Shown here piece after piece: positions 25,977 to 36,363 of a stretch of DNA of 64,000 bases. Position 1 is the first letter of the stretch. Each line of letters starts with the position of its first letter. Made by a program: the position numbers and the translations under genes. This DNA comes from Burkholderia gladioli (GTDB lineage: Bacteria; Pseudomonadota; Gammaproteobacteria; Burkholderiales; Burkholderiaceae). Below the pieces are notes generated by a model that was not told the origin of the DNA, ran no database searches, and saw only the letters and a list, made by a program, of their open reading frames with translations. The stretch is taken from assembly GCF_000959725.1 (NCBI RefSeq), contig NZ_CP009322.1, positions 2,170,001 to 2,234,000 on the forward strand, read 5' to 3'.

Positions 25977-28900
25977 TCAGAACTTCCAGAGCAGGTTGCC
26001 GAGCACCGCGTTGTCGCGCACGCCGCTGCCGTACTGGCCGCTGTAGGTCAGGCCCAGCTTGAGCCGCTGCGTGAGGTTCGCGTCGACGCCCAGCTCGACC
26101 ACTGCCGCGTCGCGCGCGATCGGCACGCCCGACACCTGGAACGCCGAGCCGCCGTTCACGAAGGCGAAGGTCGAGTTCGGCGTGGTCGAGCCGAAGGCAT
26201 GGCGCCAGCCGGCCATCGCCCGCGCCGAGAAGCCGCCCCGGGACATCACGTCGAACTTGGTGGCCGCGCGCAGGCCGGCGGTCGAGAAGCCGATGCTGTT
26301 CGACTCGTTGGCGCTGCGCAGGGCCGCCGCGCCGCCCGTCTCGGTCATGCCGTCGGTGTGCAGGTTCACGTAGGCGAGGTTGACGAAGGGCTCGAGGGCC
26401 ACCGCGCCGGCCGGCAGCGCGTAGCCGACTTCGCCGAACACCTGCGCGGTCTGCGCGTTGATGCCGCTTTGCGCGTGGTCCGAGAAGCCCGCGAAGCCCG
26501 GGTAGCGATCGGTGTCGATGCGATGCCAGGTGTAGGCCGCGCCGCCGCGCAGGCCGAGCGCGCCGAACTGGCCGCCGCCGTAGATCGACAGCGAGTAGCT
26601 GTCGGCGCTGGCCGAGGACTGCGTGTCGTTGTCGAAGCTGCTGTGGGTCACGCCGCCGGCCACACCCGCGCGCCAGTGGTCGCCCAGGCCGACGTCGGCA
26701 CCGGCGATGAAGCCCGTCATGCTGCGCGAGACGCTCGAGGCGTTGTTGTTGCCGTCGAAGCGGCTGCGGCCGCCGAAGGCCTGGCCCCACACCACCGGCT
26801 GATACGGCGTGGACTGGCAGCGCTGCTGCGCGGTGGCCGCACCGGCCGGGCCGGACAGCACCGAGTTCGCGTCGCCGCACAGCGAGGCGCCGCCCGCGGC
26901 GAGCGCCGAGAGCGGCCCGCTGGAGGCCGCCAGGCCCTGCCGCACGCGATCGGTCACGGCATCGCGCACATAGCGGCTGTCGGTCAGCAGCAGGCTCTTC
27001 ATGCTCGCGTAGAGCTCGCCGTCGAGCGAGTTGTAGGCCGCCCGCGCGGTGGGCGCATCGGTCGACAGCAGCGTGTCGTAGACCGGGTTGCCGGCGCCGA
27101 GCGTGCCGATCGCGGCGGCCACCTCGTGCTGGTTCGGGGTCTGCGCCACGTCGGTGAACGAGGTGCCGTTGGCCACCAGGGCCAGCACCGCGCGATTCGC
27201 GTCGTAGCTGAGCTGCGGCTTGAGGAAGGCGAGGTTGCTGGTGACGTTGCTGAAGGTGCCGCTTAGGCCGCCGCTCGCATCCACGATGGTGTAGCTGGTG
27301 GACGGCGAGTAGACCCCCGTGTTGGCCAGCACCTGCACCGTGCCGCCGCCGATCTGCGCGGCGCCGGTGGCCTTCACCGAGCCGGCCTGCTGCGGGTTGG
27401 CCGCCACCTGCAGCGTCGAGCCCGGCTGGAAGATGAGGTTGCCGCCCACGTTCAGCGAGCTGCCCGGCTGGCTGGCCGCCGCGGTCGCGCCGTTGCCGAC
27501 CACCAGGCCGCCGATCGTGCCGGTGCCGGTCACCGTGCCGCCGTTCATCACCGTGACGGTCGACTGCGCCAGCGAGCCGGCCACGTTCAGCGTGCCGGCC
27601 GCCACCGTGGTCGGGCCGCTCAGCGTGCTGGCGCCGGTCAGCGTGAGCTGGCCGCTGCCGGCCTGGGTGAGCGAGCCGGTGCCGCTCACCGTGCCGCCGA
27701 AGCTGGTGTCGTCGGAGCGGTTGAAGACCAGCGAGCCCGCGTTCGCGACATTGCCGGCCAGGGTGCCCGAGGTGCCGCCGTTGCCGACCTGCAGCGTGCC
27801 GCCGGCGATGGTGGTGCCGCCCGCGTAGCTGTTGTCGCCGGTCAGCGTCAGGGTGCCGGTGCCGCTCTTGGTCAGCGAGCCGGCGCCCGTCAGCGCGCCG
27901 CCGTAGGTGCCGCCGCCCGCCACGTTCAGGCCGCCGCTGCCGGTGTCGATGGTGCCGCCCGCGGCGCCGTCCAGCGAGCCGAGCGTGAGCGTGGTGCTGC
28001 CCAGCAGCAGGCTGCCGCCGTTGACGGTCAGCGCGCCGGTGCCGAGCGCCTGCGCGTTGCCGAGCGCGAGCGAGCCGCCGTTCAGCGTGGTGCCGCCGCT
28101 GTAGGTATTGCTGCCCGAGAGCGTGAGCGCCGCGTTGCCGTCCTTGACCAGGCCGCCCGTGCCCGACACGGTGCCGGCCAGCGTCAGGTCCTGGCTGCCG
28201 CCGATGGTGGCCGTGTTGCCGAGGTTGACCGCGTTGTTGAGCGTGACCGCCGCCGAGGTGTCGAGCGTGGCCGGGCCGCTGACGGTCAGCGCGCCGCTGC
28301 CGAGCGCGCCGTTGCTGCCCACCACCAGGGTGCCGCCGCCGAGCGTGGTGCCGCCGCTGTAGGTGCTGTCGGCGCCCAGCGTCTGGCTGCCGGTGCCGGC
28401 CTTGACCAGCCCGCCGGTGCCCGTGATGGTGCCGCCGAAGCTGGTGTTGCCGGCGCCGCCGAGCGTCAGCGTGTTGCCGCCGAGGTTGACCGTCGAGCCC
28501 GCCGCGCCGGCGAGGCCGCCGACCGTCTGCGGCGTGTTCGCGCCGCTCAGGTCGAAGCGCGTGCCGGTGTTGGCGAGATTGACGGTGCCGCCGGCCGCGA
28601 GCGAGCCGCCCGCGCCGATCGCCAGCGTGCCGGCATTGACCGTGGCGCCGCCCGTGAAGCTGTTGGCCCCCGTCAGGGTGGCGGTGCCCGTGCCTTCCTT
28701 GGTGATGCCGCCGGTGCCGGCGATGGTGCCGCCGAAGGTTTCGTTGCCCGAATCGCCGAAGCTCAGGCCGTTGCCGCCGAGGTTGACGGTGGTGCCGACC
28801 ACGCCGGTCAGCCCGCCGATGGTCTGGGCGCCGCCCGCGTTGCCGATGTCGAAGGTGGCGCCCGCGTTGGCGAGGTTGACGCCGGTGCCGGCCGAAAGCG

Positions 28901-31900
28901 CCCCGCCCGCGCCGATCGCCAGCGTGCCCGCATCGACCGTGGCGCCGCCCGTGAAGCTGTTGGCGCCGGTCAGCGTGGCCGTGCCGCTGCCGATCTTGAC
29001 GATGCCGCCCGCGCCGCCGATCGAGCCGCCGAAGGTCTCGTTGCCCGAATCGCCGAAGCTCAGGCTGTTGTTGCCGAGCGTGACGGTCGAGCCGGTCACG
29101 CCGGTCAGCCCGCCGATGCTCTGCCCCGCGCTCGAATTGCTGATGTCGAGGCCCGTGCCCGCGTTGGCGAGGTTGACGCCGGTGCCCGCCGCCAGCGACC
29201 CGCCCGCGCCGAGCGCGAGCGTGCCGGCGTTGACCGTCGCGCCACCGGTGAAGGTATTGACGCCGGTCAGCGTGGCCGTGCCCGTGCCCGACTTGATGAT
29301 GCCGCCGGTGCCGGCGATCGTGCCGCCGAAGGTTTCGTTACCCGAATCACCGAAGCTCAGGCCGTTGCCGCCGAGGTTGACCGTCGAGCCGGCCACGCCG
29401 CTCAGGCCGCCGATGCTCTGTGCGCCGCCCGCGTTGCCGATGTCGAAGGTGGTGCCGGCATTGGCGAGGTTGACGCCGCTGCCGGCCGAGAGCGACCCGC
29501 CCGCGCCGATCGCCAGCGTGCCGGCATTGACCGTGGCGCCGCCCGTGAAGGTATTGGCGCCCGTCAGCGTGGCCGTGCCGCTGCCTTCCTTGGTGATGCC
29601 GCCGGTGCCGGCGATCGTGCCGCCGAATGTTTCGTTGCCCGAATCACCGAAGGACAGGCCGTTGCCGCCGAGGTTGACGGTGCTGCCGGCCACGCCGGTG
29701 AGGCCGCCGATCGCCTGCGGCGTGGTCGCGCCGCTGATGTCGAAGCCCGTGCCGGCGTTGGCGAGGTTGAGGCCGGTGCCGGCCGTGAGCGAGCCACCCG
29801 CGCCGATCGCCAACGTCCCCGCATTGACGGTCGCGCCGCCCGTGAAGGTGTTCACACCCGTCAGCGTCTCGGTGCCGGTACCGGCCTTGGTGATGCCGCC
29901 GGTGCCGGTGATCGCGCCGCCGAAGGTCTGGTTGCCGGCGTCGCCGAAGCTCAGGCCGTTGCCGCCCAGCGCCACCGTCGAGCCGGCCGCGCCGCTCAGG
30001 CCGCCGATGGTCTGCGCCGCGCCCGAGTTGCTGATGTCGAAGCTGGTGCCCGAGTTGGCGAGGTTGATGCCGGTGCCGGCCGCCAGCGAACCGCCCGCGC
30101 CCAGCGCCAGCGTGCCGGCGTTGACGGTCGCGCCGCCCGTGAAGGTGTTGGCGCCGGTCAAGGTGGCGGTGCCCGTGCCCTCCTTGGTGATGCCGCCCGT
30201 GCCGGCGATCGTGCCGCCGAAGGTTTCGTTGCCGGCATCGCCGAAGGACAGGCCATTGCCGCCGAGGTTGACGGTGCTGCCGGCCACGCCGGTGAGGCCG
30301 CCGATCGCCTGCGGCGTGGTCGCGCCGCTGATGTCGAAGCCCGTGCCGGCATTGGCGAGGTTGACGCCGGTGCCGGCCGAGAGCGAACCGCCCGCGCCGA
30401 TCGCCAGCGTGCCCGCATCGACGGTCGCGCCGCCGGTGAAGGTGTTGACGCCCGTCAGCGTGGCCGTGCCGCTACCCGACTTGATGATGCCGCCGGTGCC
30501 GGCGATCGCGCCGCCGAAGGTTTCGTTGCCCGAATCACCGAAAGTCAGGCCGTTGCCGCCGAGGTTGACCGTGCTGCCGCCCACGCCGGCCAGGCCGCCG
30601 ATGGTCTGCGGCGTGGTCGCGCCGCTGATGTCGAAGCCCGCGCCCGAATTGGCGAGGTTGATGCCGGTGCCGGCCGCCAGCGAACCGCCCGCGCCGATCG
30701 CCAGCGTGCCCGCATTGACCGTAGCGCCGCCCGTGAAGGTATTGGTGCCCGTCAGCGTTTCGGTGCCGCTGCCGTTCTTGGTGATGCCGGCCGTGCCGGT
30801 GATCGCGCCGCCGAAGCTCTGGTTGCTGCCGTCGCCGAAGGTGAGGCCGTTGCCGCCCAGCGCCACCGTGGTGCCCGCCACGCCGGACAAGGCGCCGATG
30901 GTCTGCGCCGCGCCCGCGCCGCTCAGGTCGAGTGCCGCGCCCGTGCCCGTCAGCGCCACGCCGCCGGTCGCGGCCAGCGAGCCGCCCGCGCCCAGCGCCA
31001 GCGTCCCCGCGCCGATGGTGGTGCCGCCCGTGTAGGTGTTGGCGCCCGTCAGCGTCTGGGTGCCGGTGCCCTGCTTGACCAGCCCGCCCGTGCCGCCGAT
31101 CGCGCCGCCGAAGCTGGCGTTGCCGGCATCGCCGAGCGTCAGCGTGTTGGCGCCCAGATTGACGCTGGCGCCGCCCACGCCCGACAGTTCGCCGATCGTC
31201 TGCGGCGTGGTCGCGCCGCTGATGTCGAAGCCCGTGCCGGCATTGGCGAGATTGATGCCGGTGCCGGCCGCGAGCGACCCGCCCGCGCCGATCGCCAGCG
31301 TGCCGGCATTGACGGTCGCGCCGCCCGTGAAGGTGTTGGCGCCCGTCAGCGTTTCGGTGCCGCTGCCCTCCTTGGTGATGCCGGCCGTGCCGGTGATCGC
31401 GCCGCCGAAGGTCTGGTCGCTGCCGTCGCCGAACGTCAGGCCGTTGCCGCCCAGCGCCACCGTGGTGCCCGCCACGCCGGACAAGGCGCCAATGGTCTGT
31501 GCCGCGCCCGCGCCGCTGATGTCGAAGCTCGCGCCCGTGCCGCCCAGGTTCACCGCGCCGCCGGCCGCCAGCGAGCCGCCCGCGCCCAGCGCCAGCGTGC
31601 CGCCGTTGATGGTGGTGCCGCCCGTGTAGGTCTGCGTGCCCGTCAGCGTTTCCGTGCCGGTGCCGGTCTTGGTCACGCCGCCGGTGCCCCCGATCGTGCC
31701 GCCGAAGCTGTGATTGCCCGCATCGCCAAGCGTCAGGCCGTTCGCGCCGAGGTTCACGCTGGAGCCCGCCGCGCCCGCCAGCCCGCCGATCGCCTGCGGC
31801 GTGGTCGCCCCACTCAGGTCGAGCGAGGTGCCCGCGTTCGCCAGGTTCACCGTGCCCTGGTTCGACAGGCTGCCGCCCGCGCCGATCGCGATCGTGCCCG

Positions 31901-33998
31901 CATTGATGGTGGTGCCGCCCGTGTAGGTGTTGGCGCCCGTCAGCGTCTCGGTGCCCGCGCCCTGCTTGACGATGCCGCCCGTGCCGCCGATCGCGCCGCC
32001 GAAGCTCTGGTTGGTCGCGTCGCCGAAGCTCAGCGTGTTGCCGCCCAGCGAGACGGTGGTGCCGGCCACGCCCGACAGCGCGCCGATGGTCTGGTTGGCA
32101 CCCGCCGCGCTGATGTCGAAACCCGCGCCGGCGGTGCCGAGGTTGACGCTGCCGCCCGCCGCCAGCGAGCCGCCTGCGCCCAGCGCCAGCGTGCCGCCGT
32201 TGATGGTGGTGCCGCCCGTGTAGGTATTGGCGCCCGTCAGCGTTTCGGTGCCGCTGCCCTGCTTGACCAGGCCGCCGGTGCCGCCGATGGTGCCGCCGAA
32301 GCTCTGGTTGGTGCCGTCGCCCATGGTCAGCGTGTTCGCGCCGAGCGAGACGGTGGTGCCGGCCGCGCCGGCCAGCGCGCCGATGGTCTGGTTCGCGCCC
32401 GAGGCGCTGATGTCGAAGCCCGCGCCCGCGCCGGCCAGGTTGACCGCGCCGGTGGCCGCCAGCGAGCCGCCCGCGCCCAGCGCCAGCGTGCCGCTGTTGA
32501 TGGTGGTGCCGCCCGTGTAGGTATTGGCGCCCGTCAGCGTGGTGGTGGCCGCGCCGTTCTTGACCAGCCCGCCCGCGCCCGAGATCGCGCCGCTGACCGT
32601 CATCGCGTTGCTGCCGCCCAGCGCCAGCGAGGCGCCGGCATTGACGGCCACCTGGTTGGCGACGGTAACCGCCTGGCTGCTGTCGAGCGTGGCGTTGCCG
32701 CCCACCGTCAGCGTGCCGGTGCCGAGCGCCTGGTTGTTGCCCATCACGATGGTGCCGGCGTTGAGATTGGTGCCGCCCGTGTAGGTATTGTTGCCCGACA
32801 GGATCAGCGTGCCGCTGCCCGACTGGGTGACCGGCCCGGCGCCCGAGATGGTGCCAGACAGGTTCAGGGAGGCGCTGCCCGACACGCCCAGCCCGGCGCC
32901 GCTGGTGCCGATGTTGTTGGACAGCGTGAGGCCCGGCGTGGCCGACTGGATCGCGCCGCCGTTGGCGTTGATGGTGCCGGTGCCGAGCGAGGCGGCATTG
33001 TTGACCACGGCGGTGGCGCCGTTGCCGAGCGTGGCGTCGGCCGCGCCCGAGGCGCCCGACAGCGTCCAGGTGCCGCTCTGCACGTCGAGGTGGTTGAAGT
33101 TGACGTAGTTGCCGTTGTTGATGGTGCCGGTGGCCGAAGTGCCCTGCTGCAGGGTCAGCGTGTTGTTGCCGCCCGCGCCGCCGTCGACGGTGCCGGTGGC
33201 CGCGAAGCCGATGGTGATCGCGCCGATGCCGAGATTGACCGCCAGGCCGGTGCCGCCCGAGCTGTTGACCGAGGAATCGGTGGTGGCGATGAACTGGTTG
33301 GTGCTGTTGGCGCCCATCGAGACGCTGCCGTTCACCGTGCCCGAATTGGTGAAGGTATTGCCGCCGGCCGAGCTGCCGAGCGCCACGCGCCCGGTGATGG
33401 TGCCGGAATTGTTGATGTTGACCTGGCCGCCGCCGTAGGCGGCGATCACGCCCGCATCGGGGCCGAGCAGGGTGGCGCCGATGATGCCGCTGGTCGACAT
33501 GGTGCCGGTGTTGGTGATGTTGGTGGTGCCGCCCGCGCCGTTCTGCACCGCCAGCGCCATGCCGGTCAGGCCGATCGACAGGCCGGTGGTGCCGGCCATG
33601 GTGCCGTTGTTGGTGACCGTCTGGGTGCTGGCCGAGGCATTGCCCATCACCACGCCCGAGGACAGCACGCCCAGCCCGGTGCCGAGCAGGGTCGGGTCGA
33701 TGCGGCCGTTGTTGGTCAGCGTGTCGTTGCTGCCGGTGAGCGTCATGGCATTGCCGCCGACACCGAGCAGCACACCGACGCTACCGCCCGGATTGACGGT
33801 GACGTTGAGGTTGTTGGCGCCATTGGCATAACTGGGCGCAAGCGGATTGGCGGCGCCGGAACAACTGACATTGGAGCCGGCCGCGGTACACGCCGCCTCG
33901 GCCGGAATGATTCCGGCCCCGACCAATGCAAGGAATACGCCCATGGCGGGCAGGAGTTTCGGCAATTCGCCGTCTTTCGAATCGCGGGCGCGGACCAT
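25977..33998 (-). CDS. Giant type V autotransporter with repetitive beta-helix passenger
   Basis: 2673 residues. A signal peptide (MVRARDSKDGELPKLLPAMG, hydrophobic core, AEA cleavage site) leads into a Gly/Thr/Asn-rich passenger built of autotransporter-associated beta-strand (PATR-type) repeats. Residues of about 487-1872 are fourteen tandem 99-residue units (for example TLTGANTYTGGTTINGGTLA). The last 280 residues are the autotransporter beta-barrel (WGQAFGGRSRFDGNNN, GGAAYTWHRIDTDRYPGF) ending in the required aromatic residue (LLWKF). It should be secreted to the cell surface as an adhesin or biofilm factor. The ATG has AAGGAG nine bases upstream. The gene lies alone between long intergenic regions. 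Confidence 0.93.
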   Translation of the reverse strand: MVRARDSKDGELPKLLPAMGVFLALVGAGIIPAEAACTAAGSNVSCSGAANPLAPSYANGANNLNVTVNPGGSVGVLLGVGGNAMTLTGSNDTLTNNGRIDPTLLGTGLGVLSSGVVMGNASASTQTVTNNGTMAGTTGLSIGLTGMALAVQNGAGGTTNITNTGTMSTSGIIGATLLGPDAGVIAAYGGGQVNINNSGTITGRVALGSSAGGNTFTNSGTVNGSVSMGANSTNQFIATTDSSVNSSGGTGLAVNLGIGAITIGFAATGTVDGGAGGNNTLTLQQGTSATGTINNGNYVNFNHLDVQSGTWTLSGASGAADATLGNGATAVVNNAASLGTGTINANGGAIQSATPGLTLSNNIGTSGAGLGVSGSASLNLSGTISGAGPVTQSGSGTLILSGNNTYTGGTNLNAGTIVMGNNQALGTGTLTVGGNATLDSSQAVTVANQVAVNAGASLALGGSNAMTVSGAISGAGGLVKNGAATTTLTGANTYTGGTTINSGTLALGAGGSLAATGAVNLAGAGAGFDISASGANQTIGALAGAAGTTVSLGANTLTMGDGTNQSFGGTIGGTGGLVKQGSGTETLTGANTYTGGTTINGGTLALGAGGSLAAGGSVNLGTAGAGFDISAAGANQTIGALSGVAGTTVSLGGNTLSFGDATNQSFGGAIGGTGGIVKQGAGTETLTGANTYTGGTTINAGTIAIGAGGSLSNQGTVNLANAGTSLDLSGATTPQAIGGLAGAAGSSVNLGANGLTLGDAGNHSFGGTIGGTGGVTKTGTGTETLTGTQTYTGGTTINGGTLALGAGGSLAAGGAVNLGGTGASFDISGAGAAQTIGALSGVAGTTVALGGNGLTFGDGSDQTFGGAITGTAGITKEGSGTETLTGANTFTGGATVNAGTLAIGAGGSLAAGTGINLANAGTGFDISGATTPQTIGELSGVGGASVNLGANTLTLGDAGNASFGGAIGGTGGLVKQGTGTQTLTGANTYTGGTTIGAGTLALGAGGSLAATGGVALTGTGAALDLSGAGAAQTIGALSGVAGTTVALGGNGLTFGDGSNQSFGGAITGTAGITKNGSGTETLTGTNTFTGGATVNAGTLAIGAGGSLAAGTGINLANSGAGFDISGATTPQTIGGLAGVGGSTVNLGGNGLTFGDSGNETFGGAIAGTGGIIKSGSGTATLTGVNTFTGGATVDAGTLAIGAGGSLSAGTGVNLANAGTGFDISGATTPQAIGGLTGVAGSTVNLGGNGLSFGDAGNETFGGTIAGTGGITKEGTGTATLTGANTFTGGATVNAGTLALGAGGSLAAGTGINLANSGTSFDISNSGAAQTIGGLSGAAGSTVALGGNGLSFGDAGNQTFGGAITGTGGITKAGTGTETLTGVNTFTGGATVNAGTLAIGAGGSLTAGTGLNLANAGTGFDISGATTPQAIGGLTGVAGSTVNLGGNGLSFGDSGNETFGGTIAGTGGITKEGSGTATLTGANTFTGGATVNAGTLAIGAGGSLSAGSGVNLANAGTTFDIGNAGGAQSIGGLSGVAGSTVNLGGNGLSFGDSGNETFGGTIAGTGGIIKSGTGTATLTGVNTFTGGATVNAGTLALGAGGSLAAGTGVNLANAGTGLDISNSSAGQSIGGLTGVTGSTVTLGNNSLSFGDSGNETFGGSIGGAGGIVKIGSGTATLTGANSFTGGATVDAGTLAIGAGGALSAGTGVNLANAGATFDIGNAGGAQTIGGLTGVVGTTVNLGGNGLSFGDSGNETFGGTIAGTGGITKEGTGTATLTGANSFTGGATVNAGTLAIGAGGSLAAGGTVNLANTGTRFDLSGANTPQTVGGLAGAAGSTVNLGGNTLTLGGAGNTSFGGTITGTGGLVKAGTGSQTLGADSTYSGGTTLGGGTLVVGSNGALGSGALTVSGPATLDTSAAVTLNNAVNLGNTATIGGSQDLTLAGTVSGTGGLVKDGNAALTLSGSNTYSGGTTLNGGSLALGNAQALGTGALTVNGGSLLLGSTTLTLGSLDGAAGGTIDTGSGGLNVAGGGTYGGALTGAGSLTKSGTGTLTLTGDNSYAGGTTIAGGTLQVGNGGTSGTLAGNVANAGSLVFNRSDDTSFGGTVSGTGSLTQAGSGQLTLTGASTLSGPTTVAAGTLNVAGSLAQSTVTVMNGGTVTGTGTIGGLVVGNGATAAASQPGSSLNVGGNLIFQPGSTLQVAANPQQAGSVKATGAAQIGGGTVQVLANTGVYSPSTSYTIVDASGGLSGTFSNVTSNLAFLKPQLSYDANRAVLALVANGTSFTDVAQTPNQHEVAAAIGTLGAGNPVYDTLLSTDAPTARAAYNSLDGELYASMKSLLLTDSRYVRDAVTDRVRQGLAASSGPLSALAAGGASLCGDANSVLSGPAGAATAQQRCQSTPYQPVVWGQAFGGRSRFDGNNNASSVSRSMTGFIAGADVGLGDHWRAGVAGGVTHSSFDNDTQSSASADSYSLSIYGGGQFGALGLRGGAAYTWHRIDTDRYPGFAGFSDHAQSGINAQTAQVFGEVGYALPAGAVALEPFVNLAYVNLHTDGMTETGGAAALRSANESNSIGFSTAGLRAATKFDVMSRGGFSARAMAGWRHAFGSTTPNSTFAFVNGGSAFQVSGVPIARDAAVVELGVDANLTQRLKLGLTYSGQYGSGVRDNAVLGNLLWKF
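28383..32540 (-). repeat. Fourteen exact 297-bp tandem repeats in the autotransporter gene
   Basis: Counting the recurring TLTG(A/V/T)N(T/S)(Y/F)TGG codons gives fourteen units, with 4158 bases from the first base of unit 1 (32540) to the first base after unit 14 (28382). That is exactly 14 x 297. Spot checks at the first six boundaries all give 297. Units differ by scattered substitutions and fall into sub-types (GITKEG, GIIKSG, GLVKQG variants of the preceding turn). No indel disturbs the frame. Confidence 0.93.
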
Positions 33999-34832
33999 CT
34001 GTCAATTCTCCTTAACACGGTTTCATACGATGTAAATCTGTTAAGCAAGGCAAATCGATGGCGGCAATCGGCAACCGATCCGGAACGCGCGTGCCAAACC
34101 GGGCTCCGGGGCGAAAAACGCGGGACGAGCGAAGCCCCGCCGCGTTTATGCGCAGCGCCAAGCACCTGAAACAACTGGGAAAATTCAGTACATCAACGCA
34201 ACGTCGCAGCGGATCAGCTCGGCATGGCCGTATTCCCCCTCAGGAATAAAACGTGCGTCTCGGTCGATCGGGTTAATTCTTTTGTATGACAAAAAAAGGC
34301 TACAACAAAGCACGGCAAATTGACAATTACCATCGGAACGAATTTTACGAATTCGACAGGAAAAGCGATTGCGAGACCTCCGCGAGCCGAATAATAGGCA
34401 CCTCAAATTTTTCAATTGAAACAATCGGGGAATGAGACAAATCGAGACTCGATTGAATTGAGCCGTGCCTTGTTCAATTGTGCGGATACAGCAATTACGC
34501 CGCGTCAAGGCAATGGATAGGCCCATGGCTTGTTCGTCGCAGTGCAGCGAAGGGCGGGATGCGCTCGCGCGAGGGGCAATGAACACACCCGGCCCCGGCA
34601 CGGCGTTGTCGTGCCCTTGCAACGGATGCACGCGCTGGATGTGCATGTCGATGCGATCGCTGTGTCGCGACAGGGCAACTGTCGGTGATGCGCAACAGAG
34701 AGCCGATCGAAGTGGTTCGGGGGGCGACCGATGCGCGTGCCGCATTCCATCCGGGCAAGCGTGGACGGCACGCGGCGCATGCCAGCCGTCGAAGAGGAGC
34801 GGGCCGTCGCAGCGGACGGCCCCGCCCCGCGC
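33999..34832. other. AT-richer intergenic region upstream of the autotransporter
   Basis: 834 bases without a credible gene. Composition shifts to AT between about 34000 and 34500. The first 60 bases must carry the autotransporter leader (AAGGAG at the start). TTGCTT with a downstream TGAAAC at 17-base spacing on the minus strand is the only promoter-like pair I could find, and it is weak. A minus-strand reading frame at 34185-34745 has no coding character. An eight-base hairpin at 34801-34822 lies just past the sigma factor stop. Confidence 0.4.
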
Positions 34833-36116
34833 TCAGCGCCTCGTGACGGGCAGCGCGGCGGCGCGCGCGAGCAGCAGTTCGCGCTCGCGCGCATTGCGCG
34901 TCAGGTCCGCTGCGCGCAGCCATTCGGCACGCGCCTCGTCGTGACGTTCGAGCCGCGCCAGCAGGTCGGCACGCACGCCCGGCAGCCAGGGATAACGCAC
35001 CAGCGCGGGATCCCCGGCCAGCGCATCGACCAGCGCCAGCCCGGCCGCCGGGCCCGCGGCCATGCCGACCGCCACCGCGCGATTGAGCGCGACGACCGGC
35101 GAGGGCGTGACCTCGGCCAACGCGTCGTAGAGCGCGACGATACGAGACCAGTCTGTATCTTCAGCCGTCCGCGCCTGCGCGTGACAGGCGGCCAGCGCGG
35201 CCTGCAGCGCATAGGGACGGCGCGCGCCGCCCAACGCACGCGCGCGCTCGAGCGCGGCCAGCCCGCGCCGGATCAGCAGCCGGTCCCAGCGGCCGCGGTC
35301 CTGGTCGAGCAGCAGCACCGGACGGCCAGCCGCATCGATGCGTGCATGCATGCGCGAGGCCTGCAGTTCCATCAACGCCACCAGCCCATGGACCTCGCTG
35401 TCGCCAGGTGTCAGTTCGGCCAGCACGCGGCCCACGCGCAGCGCCTCGTCGGTCAGGGCCGGGCGGGTCCAGTCGTCGCCGGCGGTGGCCGAATAACCTT
35501 CGTTGAAGATCAGGTAGATCACCTCCAGCACCGAGCCGAGCCGCGCCGCGCGCTCGTCGTCGCGCGGCACCTCGAACGGCACCCGAGCGGAGGCGAGCGT
35601 GCGCTTGGCGCGCACGATCCGCTGCGCGATGGTCGGCTCGGGCGTCAGGAAGGCGCGCGCGATCTCGTCGGTCGACAGGCCGCCGAGCAGCTTCAGCGTC
35701 AGCGCGACCCGCGCGTCCCTTGACAGCACCGGGTGGCAGGCGATGAACACCAGCCGCAGCAGGTCGTCGCCGATATCGTCCTCGCGCGCGGCCTCCAGCG
35801 CCTCGGCCACGTCGGGCGCGACCCAACTGCCGAGCGTGTCGAGTTCATGGCCGAGCTGCTCCTGCTTGCGCGTGTGGCGCGTGTCCTGACGCAGCCGGTC
35901 GAGCGCGCGGCGCTTGGCGGCCGTCATCAGCCAGGCTGCGGGATTGTCGGGCACGCCCTCGCGCGGCCAGTGCTCGAGCGCGGCCACCAGCGCGTCCTGC
36001 GCGACCTCCTCGGCCGCGCCGACGTCGCGCAGCATGCGCGTCAGGTAGGCGACGATCCTGGCCGATTCGATCCGCCACACGGCTTCGATCGCGCGCGAGG
36101 CCGCGGCGCCCGTCAT
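34833..36116 (-). CDS. ECF42-type RNA polymerase sigma factor with C-terminal extension
   Basis: 427 residues, far longer than a standard ECF sigma. Region 2 is visible at about 20-85 (IVAYLTRMLRDVGAAEEVAQDAL, NPAAWLMTAAKRRALDRLRQ) and region 4 at about 135-185 (LTLKLLGGLSTDEIARAFL, TIAQRIVRAKRTL). A C-terminal extension of about 230 residues (IYLIFNEGYSATAG, VALNRAVAVGMAAGP) is the TPR-like domain that defines the ECF42/SigJ-like group. No anti-sigma gene is adjacent. Two DGPF proteins are encoded just upstream on the same strand, the linkage known for this group. GGAG lies seven bases before the ATG. Confidence 0.92.
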   Translation of the reverse strand: MTGAAASRAIEAVWRIESARIVAYLTRMLRDVGAAEEVAQDALVAALEHWPREGVPDNPAAWLMTAAKRRALDRLRQDTRHTRKQEQLGHELDTLGSWVAPDVAEALEAAREDDIGDDLLRLVFIACHPVLSRDARVALTLKLLGGLSTDEIARAFLTPEPTIAQRIVRAKRTLASARVPFEVPRDDERAARLGSVLEVIYLIFNEGYSATAGDDWTRPALTDEALRVGRVLAELTPGDSEVHGLVALMELQASRMHARIDAAGRPVLLLDQDRGRWDRLLIRRGLAALERARALGGARRPYALQAALAACHAQARTAEDTDWSRIVALYDALAEVTPSPVVALNRAVAVGMAAGPAAGLALVDALAGDPALVRYPWLPGVRADLLARLERHDEARAEWLRAADLTRNARERELLLARAAALPVTRR

Positions 36117-36363
36117 GCCGCGGCTCCGCTCGCGCGGGCCGGCGGCCGGTTGTCGATGCGCTGCTGCACGGCTGTCTCCTCGGGGCATCGGCCAAGCGCG
36201 GCCGTGCCCGGTATGCACTCCGAATGAATGCGCCGTTGGTTCTTGGGATCGACGCCGGCATGCGCAGGATGCGTCGTGCTCGTCTCGCGCCCGGCCCGGC
36301 GCGCCGGTCGCCTGGATATCTACCCGGAGGCCGGCCGTGTCGCGCCGCGACCGGGCCCTTGCC

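Noticed and set aside
28363..31035. 890-codon open frame on the plus strand opposite the autotransporter repeats (with further long frames to 34169)
   Set aside because: It is an artefact of 297-base (frame-preserving) GC-rich repeats on the other strand; the product is a Pro/Val-rich low-complexity string with no start signals or domain.
34185..34745. 186-codon minus-strand open frame in the intergenic region
   Set aside because: No ribosome-binding site, no codon bias, no recognisable motif; lies in AT-shifted intergenic DNA.
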